Source of the DNA: JBAZPT01 sp041645535
GTDB taxonomy: Bacteria > Patescibacteriota > Minisyncoccia > Moranbacterales > UBA2206
Length of the DNA stretch: 64,000 bases
Direction of reading: 5' to 3'
Assembly (NCBI GenBank): GCA_041645535.1
Contig: JBAZPT010000002.1
Location: forward strand, 248,001 to 312,000
Below, one piece after another: positions 41,468-48,418 of the stretch (the first letter of the stretch is position 1; every line of letters begins with the position of its first letter). Made by a program: the position numbers and the translations under genes. Below the pieces are notes generated by a model. The model saw only the letters and a list, made by a program, of their open reading frames with translations, was not told where the DNA came from and searched no databases.

Positions 41468-41920
41468 ATGTCACTAAAAAAACAAATATCTGAAGACTTG
41501 AAGAGCTCCATGAAGTCTGGCGATACTATAAAACGGGACACTCTGCGCATGCTGGACGCGATGATTAAAAATACGGAAATCGAAAAGATGAAAAAAGAAG
41601 AAGGATTGAATGACGCGGAGGTCCTTGAAGTTTTGGCGCGCGCGGTGAAGCAGAGGCGCGACAGTGTGGAGCAGTTTGAAAAAGGCGGCCGCGCGGATTT
41701 GGCGGATAAAGAGAAAAAAGAAATAGAAATTATTTCCGTGTATCTGCCGGAGCAATTGGGCGAAGATAAAGTTCGCGAAATTATCAAGGAAGCAATTTCA
41801 CAAACTGGAGCATCAGGCAAGGCCGACATCGGGAAAGTTATGGGTGCTGCGATGGGAAAACTGAAAGGCCAGGCGGATGGGAATGATGTCAAAAAGGTAG
41901 CTGAAGAGTTGTTAGGATAA
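41468..41920 (+). CDS. yqeY: YqeY/GatB-like protein
   Basis: 150 aa. It matches the YqeY family throughout: KKQISEDLKSSMKSGD, LRMLDAMIKNTEIEK, AVKQRRDSVEQFEKGGR, EIISVYLPEQL, IGKVMGAAMGKLKGQADG. This domain is also the tail of GatB and some glutaminyl-tRNA synthetases. In many genomes, as here, it follows rpsU. Its exact role is unknown. A terminator follows. Confidence 0.95.
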   Translation: MSLKKQISEDLKSSMKSGDTIKRDTLRMLDAMIKNTEIEKMKKEEGLNDAEVLEVLARAVKQRRDSVEQFEKGGRADLADKEKKEIEIISVYLPEQLGEDKVREIIKEAISQTGASGKADIGKVMGAAMGKLKGQADGNDVKKVAEELLG

Positions 41921-41938
41921 ATTAACTTCAAATAAGCC

Positions 41939-41975
41939 AAAAACCGCCCTCTCAAAAACCGGGCGGTTTTTGTTT
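41939..41975 (+). terminator. Rho-independent terminator after yqeY
   Basis: AAAAACCGCCC and GGGCGGTTTTT pair around a 10-base loop, then TGTTTTGG. Confidence 0.85.
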
Positions 41976-42038
41976 TGGCTCTAAAATTTCCCATTCCGGA
42001 GGAACCTTTCATTTTTAGTGGTATAATTACTCTGTGAA

Positions 42039-42130
42039 CCCCGCACTAACTTTTGCGGGGAAGTGAATGCAAATAATTTTAATGTGCTTTTGGTGTTTTC
42101 AAATTGGCAATATCAAAAGTTAGTGCGGGG
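42039..42130 (+). promoter_or_regulatory. Long inverted repeat with competing hairpin over a GTG start
   Basis: Perfect 16-bp arms CCCCGCACTAACTTTT (42039-42054) and AAAAGTTAGTGCGGGG (42115-42130). The same 5' CCCCGC can also pair locally with GCGGGG at 42055-42060. The last G of the 3' arm is the first base of the GTG start at 42130, so the two foldings would differ in how exposed the start is. A -10-like TATAAT is upstream at 42022-42027. Confidence 0.6.
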
Positions 42131-42780
42131 TGAAAAAGATTCTACCCAAAAAAGAATATGCGATTTTGAAAAAGTTGAACACACCGGCCAAAATCCAGAA
42201 CTTTTTGGATACAATGCCGATGAACTTTGAAGAAAGCGGCGACACCTGTTTTTCGCCTATGACAGTTTTGGAAAAAAATTCCTGCCATTGCATTGAAGGG
42301 GCTATTCTGGCGGCCATGATACTGCGCGTACATGGGCATCCGCCGCTGCTTTTGGATCTGACGGCGGACAAGACGGATTACGATCATGTGGTGGCTGTTT
42401 TCAAAATTGACGGCAAATGGGGTGCCATTTCCAAAACCAACCATTCCGTTTTGCGTTATCGCGAGCCGATCTATAATTCCATCCGGGAACTGGCGATGAG
42501 TTATTTTCATGATTATGTGAATACCAACACCAGCAAAAAAACTTTGCGCAGTTTCGCGCGTCCGGTCAATCTGAAGCGCTTTGATTCTCTGGGCTGGATG
42601 ACAACCAAAGAAGAAGTTTTTTATATCCCCGAGCACCTGGTCGACATCAAGCATTATAAAATTTTGAATCGGAAACAAATTCGCAATCTGCGCCCGGCGG
42701 ACGCGGTTGAAGTCAAGGGAGGCAGCATTCAGGAATGGCAGGACGCGCAAGGCAGCGCGCCCAAATATCCATCTTGCTAA
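42130..42780 (+). CDS. Transglutaminase-like/papain-fold hypothetical protein
   Basis: 216 aa, soluble. A Cys/His/Asn-type arrangement is visible: CHCIEGAILAAMILRVHGHPP (Cys before a hydrophobic helix), DYDHVVAVF (His on a strand), and KWGAISKTNH. This resembles transglutaminase-like enzymes, but the catalytic assignment is an inference. GTG 42130 is the only sensible start and immediately follows the inverted repeat. No neighbours suggest a pathway. Confidence 0.65.
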   Translation: MKKILPKKEYAILKKLNTPAKIQNFLDTMPMNFEESGDTCFSPMTVLEKNSCHCIEGAILAAMILRVHGHPPLLLDLTADKTDYDHVVAVFKIDGKWGAISKTNHSVLRYREPIYNSIRELAMSYFHDYVNTNTSKKTLRSFARPVNLKRFDSLGWMTTKEEVFYIPEHLVDIKHYKILNRKQIRNLRPADAVEVKGGSIQEWQDAQGSAPKYPSC

Positions 42781-42862
42781 ATAAGCTTATTATTTACTCG
42801 AATATAATCACGACAAATTTTATGCTGTCGCATAGTTTATATTGTGATGATATTTATTTATT

Positions 42863-42884
42863 GTTGCTAAACTAGTTACTGAAC
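42863..42884 (-). repeat. 22-bp att-like repeat, left end of second island
   Basis: GTTGCTAAAC, TA, GTTACTGAAC: 20 of 22 positions match the copy at 45366-45387, same orientation; opposite orientation to the pair at 27252/30026. All copies carry AAA after GAAC on this strand sense. Confidence 0.55.
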
Positions 42885-42903
42885 AAAATAATCAGCTGAA
42901 AAA

Positions 42904-42956
42904 AACATTCCGACATTCTTACTTGTCCGCCTTTGGAGGGAGAATGTCGGAATGTT
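42904..42956. repeat. 16-bp perfect inverted repeat
   Basis: AACATTCCGACATTCT (42904-42919) and AGAATGTCGGAATGTT (42941-42956), loop containing TTGTCCGCCTTTGGAGG. The same loop core TCCGCCTnnGGnG recurs in the hairpins at 45395-45436 and 63143-63178. Confidence 0.65.
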
Positions 42957-42972
42957 GCAAATGGGGGTTTGC

Positions 42973-43001
42973 TTGCCTATTTGGGACAAACTTGCTAGGA
43001 T
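42973..43001 (+). promoter_or_regulatory. Promoter of the 83-aa gene
   Basis: -35 TTGCCT (42973-42978), 17-bp spacer, extended -10 TGcTAGGAT (-10 at 42996-43001), followed by GAAAGACTTT. It resembles the promoters at 43426 and 45481. Confidence 0.6.
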
Positions 43002-43069
43002 GAAAGACTTTGAAAAGAAATAGGCCAGAACATTAACAATTTAAAATATAGCAGGAAAAAGGGGGAAAT

Positions 43070-43321
43070 ATGAAAATTGCCGAAAATCAATTACGGAACT
43101 TAAAAAAAGTTTCCAAAAGAGTTAACGCGAATATAAGCCTGAAAATGGTGGAAAAGCTTAAAAGCAAGGGTCTGATAAGCGGGCGCTTGGGTTTTCTTTC
43201 TGTTACTGAAAAAGGGCAGAAAGAAATAAAGAAAAGATTCGGAGATGATTTCTATGAAGAAGGAGGGGAAAAATTCGTTGATATATTGCCCGAAGGCACA
43301 AAAGCAAATAACAGGCAGTAA
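43070..43321 (+). CDS. Small winged-helix-like hypothetical protein
   Basis: 83 aa, basic. NISLKMVEKLKSKGLISGRLGFLSVTEKGQKEIKKRFGD has the look of a winged helix (recognition helix, then wing), so a DNA-binding role is possible. No family was recognised. AAAAAGGGGGAAAT precedes the ATG, and a long terminator hairpin follows. Confidence 0.6.
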   Translation: MKIAENQLRNLKKVSKRVNANISLKMVEKLKSKGLISGRLGFLSVTEKGQKEIKKRFGDDFYEEGGEKFVDILPEGTKANNRQ

Positions 43322-43339
43322 ATCTGCAAAAAAGAAAGT

Positions 43340-43395
43340 AAGAGGCAGCACTAATTACGCCAGCGAGCGTGAAAAAGTGTTGCCTCTTTTATTTT
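43340..43395 (+). terminator. Terminator after the 83-aa gene
   Basis: AAGAGGCA and CACT pair with AGTG and TGCCTCTT, each side with one bulged base, around a 23-base loop; then TTATTTT. Confidence 0.75.
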
Positions 43396-43425
43396 CCAAA
43401 ATAATTTTTAGGGGCTTTTGTCAAG

Positions 43426-43453
43426 TTGCATATTTCCGCGTATTTGCTACGAT
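43426..43453 (+). promoter_or_regulatory. Promoter of the 208-aa gene
   Basis: -35 TTGCAT (43426-43431), 16-bp spacer, extended -10 TGcTACGAT (-10 at 43448-43453), then TAAATACTTT. Nearly identical to the promoter at 45481-45509. Confidence 0.6.
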
Positions 43454-43606
43454 TAAATACTTTACTGAAGTATAGGTAAAGCGGATCTTTGACAATTAAA
43501 GAAGTGAAAAATAAAGCAGAATTAAAAAGGAAAGAATGTGAGGAAAGTATGCAAAAAAACAGGCAAGGGAAAATTCTTGAAAATTTTGAAAAGAGAGGAG
43601 GACGAA

Positions 43607-44233
43607 ATGGATATTGGTTTTTTAAGGACAGATAAAAACGGAAAATTTGAAGTCTTCAATATGTATGATGACAATAATCCTGTCAGGATTGTTCTTCCGC
43701 ATCGCGTAAGCCTATCTCTTTTTCGCCTGGAAAATTTTTTGGTAATCGACTGCGATTTAGGGCATACGCCGGGAGATGACATCCGTGTTTGTGAAATAAA
43801 CACAAGCAAGAAGGAATATACAGAGGCCGTGCGCATGAATCCGAAATTTATGTCAATTGCACGGTCGTTCGAAAGCAGTTTCTGCGTTGACAGGTTTATA
43901 GACGCTTATGCAGTAAAAAACTATGAACATGTGTCGGCGGGAATGTTCGGAAGAGACCGTGTGGATCAGGTGTGGATCAATCTTGCGCCAGATATGCGTC
44001 TGAAAACAAACATTGAGTTTAGTGTTTTCAAAAATGATTATGTTAATTTGTTTGGGAATGAACACAAACTGGATGAGCCTGCGATGACATTGGTGGGATC
44101 GCTGAAACTTCACGGTTTAAAGGCGCACTATTTTCTCTTTGTGGAATGGTGGGGAGATAATCCTTGGCGTTACAGCAAAAACTTTTTTTACAACAATACG
44201 GCATTTGTTCCTCCGGGAACAATAACAGCCTGA
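43607..44233 (+). CDS. Hypothetical protein, 208 aa
   Basis: Soluble, beta-rich. Opens MDIGFLRTDKNGKFEVFNMYDD; later it has aromatic-rich strands (AHYFLFVEWWGDNPWRYSKNFFY). No family was recognised. GAGGAGG placed 6 bases before ATG 43607 decides the start; the frame is open from a GTG at 43538 (itself after AAGGAAAG), so a longer form of 231 aa cannot be excluded. It has its own promoter and terminator and lies within the segment bounded by the 22-bp repeats. Confidence 0.6.
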   Translation: MDIGFLRTDKNGKFEVFNMYDDNNPVRIVLPHRVSLSLFRLENFLVIDCDLGHTPGDDIRVCEINTSKKEYTEAVRMNPKFMSIARSFESSFCVDRFIDAYAVKNYEHVSAGMFGRDRVDQVWINLAPDMRLKTNIEFSVFKNDYVNLFGNEHKLDEPAMTLVGSLKLHGLKAHYFLFVEWWGDNPWRYSKNFFYNNTAFVPPGTITA

Positions 44234-44270
44234 TGTAAATCAAGAAAGAGGGAGGTATTTTCAGACCAAC

Positions 44271-44301
44271 CGCCGGTGGCACAGCACCGGCGATTTTTTT
44301 T
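44271..44301 (+). terminator. Rho-independent terminator after the 208-aa gene
   Basis: CGCCGGTG (44271-44278) pairs with CACCGGCG (44285-44292), then ATTTTTTTTA. Confidence 0.9.
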
Positions 44302-44315
44302 ATGGCTTTTTTCGT

Positions 44316-44344
44316 TTGCCAAGTTAGCTTTTTTGCGTTAAAGT
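44316..44344 (+). promoter_or_regulatory. Promoter of the first phosphoribosyltransferase-like gene
   Basis: -35 TTGCCA (44316-44321), 17-bp spacer, -10 TAAAGT (44339-44344). The leader to ATG 44452 is about 100 bases. Confidence 0.55.
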
Positions 44345-44451
44345 GGTGGCAGGGGAAAAAGACAAAAAAAGGTTAAATTTGCTTTGTTTAAGCCCTTTGA
44401 AAATTGAAAGAAATGTGAAAATCGGCCACAGGCCAGAAAGGGAGGGGGAGG

Positions 44452-45162
44452 ATGATTCCAAATGACTACCAGAAAAGATTGGAAGAAGTAGTCAGCATAA
44501 ACAATCCGTATGGTTTAACCGAAAAAAACATTCGGGAAATGCTGTTGGAAACAAAGCCGGTTATTTTTGGCGGACATTTGGAATTCCTCGGTTTTCACTC
44601 GGAGGGGTATCTGCGAATGCAGGCTATAAACCAATATTCGCGCTATTCGACAAAAATCGGCGACGAGATTGCATCATGGGCGGACAAAAATTTTCCCAAA
44701 TTTAATGTCGCGCTGTCTCCGGCTGGGCAGGGAATGCATATTGCGCACGATCTGGCGAAGACGAAAGGCGTCAGGGCGGCTTATGCTAATATCGAACCGG
44801 AAACAGGCCGGCCGACCAATGAATTTTGGGATGGATCCAGAATTAACCCGGGAGACAAAGTTGTCATCGTTAATGATATTAATGTTACGGGTGAAAGCCT
44901 GCGCCGGCTGATTGAATTGGCCGAAAGCAGGGGCGCTGAAGTTTTGGGCGCATGCGTTTTTGCGGATATGAGCGGAGGCCAGGCAGATATTAAACAGGAA
45001 TATCCATTTCACTCTGTTATTAATTTAAATTTACCCTTTTGGCCCGAGAATGTTTGTGCGCAAAACTGCGACGGAAAACCGCTGGTGACAATGCAGCAGA
45101 TTGCGTGCTCACCCGTAATTCCGGGCGATGTGGCTTACGAATCTTTTATCCAGGCAAAATAA
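44452..45162 (+). CDS. Orotate phosphoribosyltransferase-like protein, copy 1
   Basis: 236 aa. The PRPP-binding loop is clear in KVVIVNDINVTGESLRRLIELAE; SPAGQGMHIAHDLA and YANIEPETGRPTNEF fit the hood/flexible loop region of type I phosphoribosyltransferases. It is longer than typical PyrE by an N-terminal 40 residues and a C-terminal Cys-containing tail (WPENVCAQNCDGKPLV). Substrate is uncertain; OPRT-like is the best guess. A strong purine-rich ribosome site precedes ATG. A paralogue (about half of positions visibly alike) is at 45607. Confidence 0.75.
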   Translation: MIPNDYQKRLEEVVSINNPYGLTEKNIREMLLETKPVIFGGHLEFLGFHSEGYLRMQAINQYSRYSTKIGDEIASWADKNFPKFNVALSPAGQGMHIAHDLAKTKGVRAAYANIEPETGRPTNEFWDGSRINPGDKVVIVNDINVTGESLRRLIELAESRGAEVLGACVFADMSGGQADIKQEYPFHSVINLNLPFWPENVCAQNCDGKPLVTMQQIACSPVIPGDVAYESFIQAK

Positions 45163-45199
45163 TAGCGGAGGATGGCGTCTTGGAATTTAAAAATATGAA

Positions 45200-45237
45200 C
45201 CGAGTGGTTGTTTTATCAGCCACTCGGATTTTTTTTA
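45200..45237 (+). terminator. Rho-independent terminator
   Basis: CCGAGTGG (45200-45207) pairs with CCACTCGG (45220-45227), then ATTTTTTTTA. Confidence 0.9.
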
Positions 45238-45253
45238 TGGCGAAGTTTTCAAT

Positions 45254-45290
45254 AGTGTGATATTTCTTGCATATGCGGAAAAAAACACAC
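45254..45290. promoter_or_regulatory. Third copy of the PaaX/Cas2-flanking element
   Basis: AGTGTGATATTTCTTGCATA, then TGCGG and AAAACACAC: same core and left arm as the elements at 1797 and 2534, with a weaker right arm. It suggests the PaaX/Cas2-like protein acts at a distance, or that the element is a dispersed repeat. Next to it is a 10-bp inverted repeat TTACATTTGT/ACAAATGTAA (45300-45333). Confidence 0.5.
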
Positions 45291-45365
45291 CTGAAAAAGT
45301 TACATTTGTCAGGTGATAGCATAACAAATGTAAAATTGAAAATGATAAAATTTTTTCAAGGTTTT

Positions 45366-45387
45366 GTTACTGAACTAGTTACTGAAC
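45366..45387 (-). repeat. 22-bp att-like repeat, right end of second island
   Basis: Two copies of GTTACTGAAC separated by TA, then AAA. It is the exact reverse complement of the repeat at 30026-30047. Confidence 0.6.
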
Positions 45388-45394
45388 AAATTAT

Positions 45395-45436
45395 GTAATT
45401 TCCTCCATAGGCGGATCAGCCTTTGGCTGAAATTAC
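45395..45436. repeat. Hairpin with TCCGCC-type core
   Basis: Arms GTAATTT and AAATTAC with inner CCATAGGCGG and CAGCCTTTGGCTG. The 45163-45606 gap contains this, the terminator at 45200, the elements at 45254-45333, the 22-bp repeat and the promoter at 45481. Confidence 0.5.
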
Positions 45437-45480
45437 TTACATCGAATTTTTATTACAGCATAATTTTACCTTTGCGCAAG

Positions 45481-45509
45481 TTGCGGTTTGGGCGGAAAGT
45501 TGCTACGAT
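45481..45509 (+). promoter_or_regulatory. Promoter of the second phosphoribosyltransferase-purEC operon
   Basis: -35 TTGCGG (45481-45486), 17-bp spacer, extended -10 TGcTACGAT (-10 at 45504-45509), then AAAATACTTT. A hairpin GGATC/GATCC follows at about 45524-45540. Confidence 0.6.
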
Positions 45510-45606
45510 AAAATACTTTGCGAGGATCGCAAAGAGATCCTTAAAAACAGAATAAGATTAATGTAAAAACAATAAAAATCGGCAAGACCGAAAAGGAATG
45601 AAAAAA

Positions 45607-46341
45607 ATGAAAAGCTATGAAGAAAGATTAGAGAAGGCCGTCGAAATAAACAAGACATATTTTTTAACAAAATGGCACATTCAGGAATTACTCAGGGAAA
45701 CAAAGCCAGTTATTTTTGATGGCCACTTTGAGTTTTGCGGTTTTCATTCGGATACATTTTTTCGTATGCAGGCCGTAAGTCAGTATCCATACTATGTATC
45801 AGGGATATGCAGAGAGATGTCTGGATGGGCGAAAAACATGACGGAAAGGCCGGATGTTTTTTTAGCCCCGTCGGCGCAAGGAATGTATTTCGCATATAGC
45901 CTGGCATCTGAGACAAAAGCAATGCGGGCGGTTTATACTAAAATTGAGCCGGAAACCGGAAGGCCAATTGGCAAATTTATTGAAGGATTTGAAATCAGGC
46001 CAGGGGAAAAAGTTGTCATCGTCAATGATGTTAATCTTACTGGGGCGAGCCTTTTCAGGTTGATCCAATTGGCTGAAGGCAATGGAGCCAAAGTTCTGGG
46101 GATATGTGTTTTCGCGGATATGAGTGGAATTGAGATGCTTGCTAAAAGTATTAAGGATAGATATTTCTTTCATTCCGTCATTAGTCTAAGTTTGCCTTTT
46201 TGGCGTGAGGAAACCTGCACTCGAAACTGTTTTCAAAAGCCACTTGTGACGATGTCGCAGATCAATCACTTGCCCATTTATCCGGGCGATGTAGCCTATG
46301 AAAGTTTTCTCAAAAAAATCGAAGCAAAAAACAAACTGTAA
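45607..46341 (+). CDS. Orotate phosphoribosyltransferase-like protein, copy 2
   Basis: 244 aa. A paralogue of the protein at 44452 along its whole length: LRETKPVIFDGHFEFCGFHS, APSAQGMYFAYSLA, KIEPETGRPIGKF, PRPP loop KVVIVNDVNLTGASLFRLI, and ending YPGDVAYESF. AAAAGGA is 10 bases before ATG 45607 and too close to the earlier ATG at 45598, so the later one is preferred. It is followed 17 bases later by purE, which ties it to nucleotide synthesis or salvage. Confidence 0.75.
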   Translation: MKSYEERLEKAVEINKTYFLTKWHIQELLRETKPVIFDGHFEFCGFHSDTFFRMQAVSQYPYYVSGICREMSGWAKNMTERPDVFLAPSAQGMYFAYSLASETKAMRAVYTKIEPETGRPIGKFIEGFEIRPGEKVVIVNDVNLTGASLFRLIQLAEGNGAKVLGICVFADMSGIEMLAKSIKDRYFFHSVISLSLPFWREETCTRNCFQKPLVTMSQINHLPIYPGDVAYESFLKKIEAKNKL

Positions 46342-46358
46342 GGAAAGGAGGACAATTT

Positions 46359-46892
46359 ATGAAACCTGTAAGAATTGGTATTATGATCGGATCGGACAGC
46401 GATTTGAAGCAATGTATCGGTGGATTTGAATATCTCAAGATGTCAGCTAAAGATGGTAGAGCACAGGTGCCTGTTGTAATAACTAATAGCATACATCGTA
46501 ACACGGATGAGGTTATTGGCAATCTCGCTGAATTTACAGAAGATGTCGATGTGTGGATTATTGGTGCGGGAATGGCCAATCATTTAACTGGGACAGCAGA
46601 TGCTATTCTTCGCTATAGAATGGGTGAAATGAGGGTGCCGGTAATTGGCGTGGCTTTTCAGGGCAAAACACCAGAACAAACCCAGGCAGCAATAATGAGC
46701 ATTTTGCAGGTGCCGGGAACGCAAGTAATCTTTGATGATTATGTAGGACATATTGGCTTTTACCGAGCTTGCAAGAGAGCCATTGAAGGAAATTTCCCCG
46801 CAATCAAAGCCGTGCAAGATAAGCCCATAAAAATAAGAACGCTCGAAGATGCTCTTGAGACAGCAAAGTCTCTAGAAAAGGAGGTGAAATAG
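46359..46892 (+). CDS. purE: PurE-like N5-carboxyaminoimidazole ribonucleotide mutase
   Basis: 177 aa. Class PurE marks: IGIMIGSDSDLKQC, the substrate loop IGAGMANHLTGTADAI and PVIGVAFQG. PurE moves a carboxyl group to form CAIR in purine synthesis. Several positions differ from the usual (for example SIHRNTDEV where SAHRTPE is typical), so it is a divergent form. AAAGGAGG precedes the ATG; purC follows after 2 bases. Confidence 0.85.
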   Translation: MKPVRIGIMIGSDSDLKQCIGGFEYLKMSAKDGRAQVPVVITNSIHRNTDEVIGNLAEFTEDVDVWIIGAGMANHLTGTADAILRYRMGEMRVPVIGVAFQGKTPEQTQAAIMSILQVPGTQVIFDDYVGHIGFYRACKRAIEGNFPAIKAVQDKPIKIRTLEDALETAKSLEKEVK

Positions 46893-46894
46893 AA

Positions 46895-47803
46895 ATGGGA
46901 AAGCTGGAGTTTATAAGACCCGGAAGCGCAAAAGATTTATATCGTGTCGACAAAAAATCAATCGCGTTTCGATTCAATGATTCATTTTCGGTTTTTGATG
47001 TAGGCAGATCAAAAGACAAGATTCCCGGGAAAGGTGCCGCTATCTGCGCTTGTGCAGTAAAATCATTTGAAATAGCCAAAATGATTGGCATTCCGACGCA
47101 TTTCATGGAGCAGATTGACGAGACAACTATAAGGGTACGGGAAATGAAGATTATAACCGATCGCCCCCTGACCCTTAAGGACAGCAACTATGTTGTGCCT
47201 GCCGAATGGATAGATCGTATAAGAGCTGCGGGGAGTATTATCAGGGCCTTCAAGGAAGGAACAAAAAAGCCTGAGGATTACGGGCTGTTAAAAGGAAAGA
47301 TACCTGCAGAAGGAACACCCTTCCCTCACCCCATCGAGCATACAACTACAAAGTTTGAGAATGTAGACAGAGATATTATTATGGCTGAAGTTTGCCGATT
47401 GGGTGGTATTACCCTGAAAGATTACGACGAGTTTTGGAGCATCATCCATAGACTCAATGGCGCGATCGATCTCGAAATGATCAGAGCAGGATTTATTAGG
47501 CTCGACGGCAAGAAAGAATGCGGCATGGGTCCCGATCGTAGAAAAATGATCGTCGATGTTTTCGGCACTCAAGATGAAGACCGACCCAGTAAGATAGTGG
47601 ATGGCAAGATTATCCACTACTCAAAAGAATATCCTCGTCAAATCTTCATCGAGATGGGATATTACGAACAAGTTAAAAGAGCCCGCAAAAAAGGATATCA
47701 TGTTCCACTGATACCGCGGCTTTCAAAGGATCACCTTGCTGAAATCAGCAGACGCTATCTGCTTGTCGCCAAAGAATACGCTGGCGTCAAAATTGCAGTA
47801 TAA
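46895..47803 (+). CDS. purC: Phosphoribosylaminoimidazole-succinocarboxamide synthase (SAICAR synthetase)
   Basis: 302 aa. PurC marks: GSAKDLYRVDKKSIAFRFND, SVFDVGRSKDKIPGKGA, and a substrate region EKTTTK replaced by IEHTTTKFEN; the catalytic Asp-rich segment reads IVDVFGTQDEDRPSK. It follows PurE in the purine pathway, converting CAIR and aspartate to SAICAR. A strong Shine-Dalgarno lies inside the purE end. No other purine genes are in the window. A terminator follows. Confidence 0.88.
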   Translation: MGKLEFIRPGSAKDLYRVDKKSIAFRFNDSFSVFDVGRSKDKIPGKGAAICACAVKSFEIAKMIGIPTHFMEQIDETTIRVREMKIITDRPLTLKDSNYVVPAEWIDRIRAAGSIIRAFKEGTKKPEDYGLLKGKIPAEGTPFPHPIEHTTTKFENVDRDIIMAEVCRLGGITLKDYDEFWSIIHRLNGAIDLEMIRAGFIRLDGKKECGMGPDRRKMIVDVFGTQDEDRPSKIVDGKIIHYSKEYPRQIFIEMGYYEQVKRARKKGYHVPLIPRLSKDHLAEISRRYLLVAKEYAGVKIAV

Positions 47804-47823
47804 CTACTGATAATATTTACACT

Positions 47824-47855
47824 CCCTTGCCGGGCTTCCGGCAAGGGCTTTTTTA
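47824..47855 (+). terminator. Rho-independent terminator after purC
   Basis: CCCTTGCCGG and CCGGCAAGGG pair around GCTT, then CTTTTTTATT. Confidence 0.92.
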
Positions 47856-47912
47856 TTTGTTATAAAAAGGAGAAAATCTTATGTGGTCTTTGTATATCAC
47901 GGCCTTTTTTTA

Positions 47913-47928
47913 TGCTATAATTCCCATA
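47913..47928 (+). promoter_or_regulatory. Extended -10 promoter giving a leaderless ybeY mRNA
   Basis: TGcTATAAT (-10 at 47916-47921) ends seven bases before ATG 47928. Confidence 0.7.
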
Positions 47929-48404
47929 TGCCAATCAGACTCCAAGTCAACAACACAACTTCCAGCCCGATTGGGGAGGATTTTTTTCAAAAAGTCGCGG
48001 AGGAAACTCTGGCGGAGGCCGGTTTTGAGTCCTTGGGAAATAAGGAAATTTTTTTGAGCCTGGCGCTGGTCGCGCCGGAGGAAATCCGCCGATTGAATAA
48101 AGAATATAGAAAATATGACAGCGTGACGGATGTTTTGTCATTCGCGGAATATAAAAGCGCGGCGGCGATCAAAAAGGCTGTGGATAATTCGCAGGATGTC
48201 GCGGTGTTTCTCGGCGAGCTGATTTTGTGCTATACTGACATTAAGGAATATGCCCGGAAAAACAAGATTGGTCTACAAAAAGAATTAGCCAATGTTGTTT
48301 CTCATGGCGTGTTGCATCTTTTAGGAATGAAGCACGGAAAAAAAATGTTTGAGGTGCAGGATCGCGTAACGCATAATGTGTATTACACAACATATAACAG
48401 ATAA
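47928..48404 (+). CDS. ybeY: Endoribonuclease YbeY
   Basis: 158 aa from ATG 47928. The zinc motif reads VSHGVLHLLGMKHGKK (His-x3-His-x5-His), with the upstream YDSVTDVLSFAEY and FLGELILC typical of the family. YbeY matures 16S rRNA and helps 70S quality control. The start is fixed by the leaderless promoter; the longer open frame from 47883 would begin upstream of it. Start of a run with dgkA, ftsA and ftsZ. Confidence 0.93.
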   Translation: MPIRLQVNNTTSSPIGEDFFQKVAEETLAEAGFESLGNKEIFLSLALVAPEEIRRLNKEYRKYDSVTDVLSFAEYKSAAAIKKAVDNSQDVAVFLGELILCYTDIKEYARKNKIGLQKELANVVSHGVLHLLGMKHGKKMFEVQDRVTHNVYYTTYNR

Positions 48405-48418
48405 AAATAAAAATAAAT

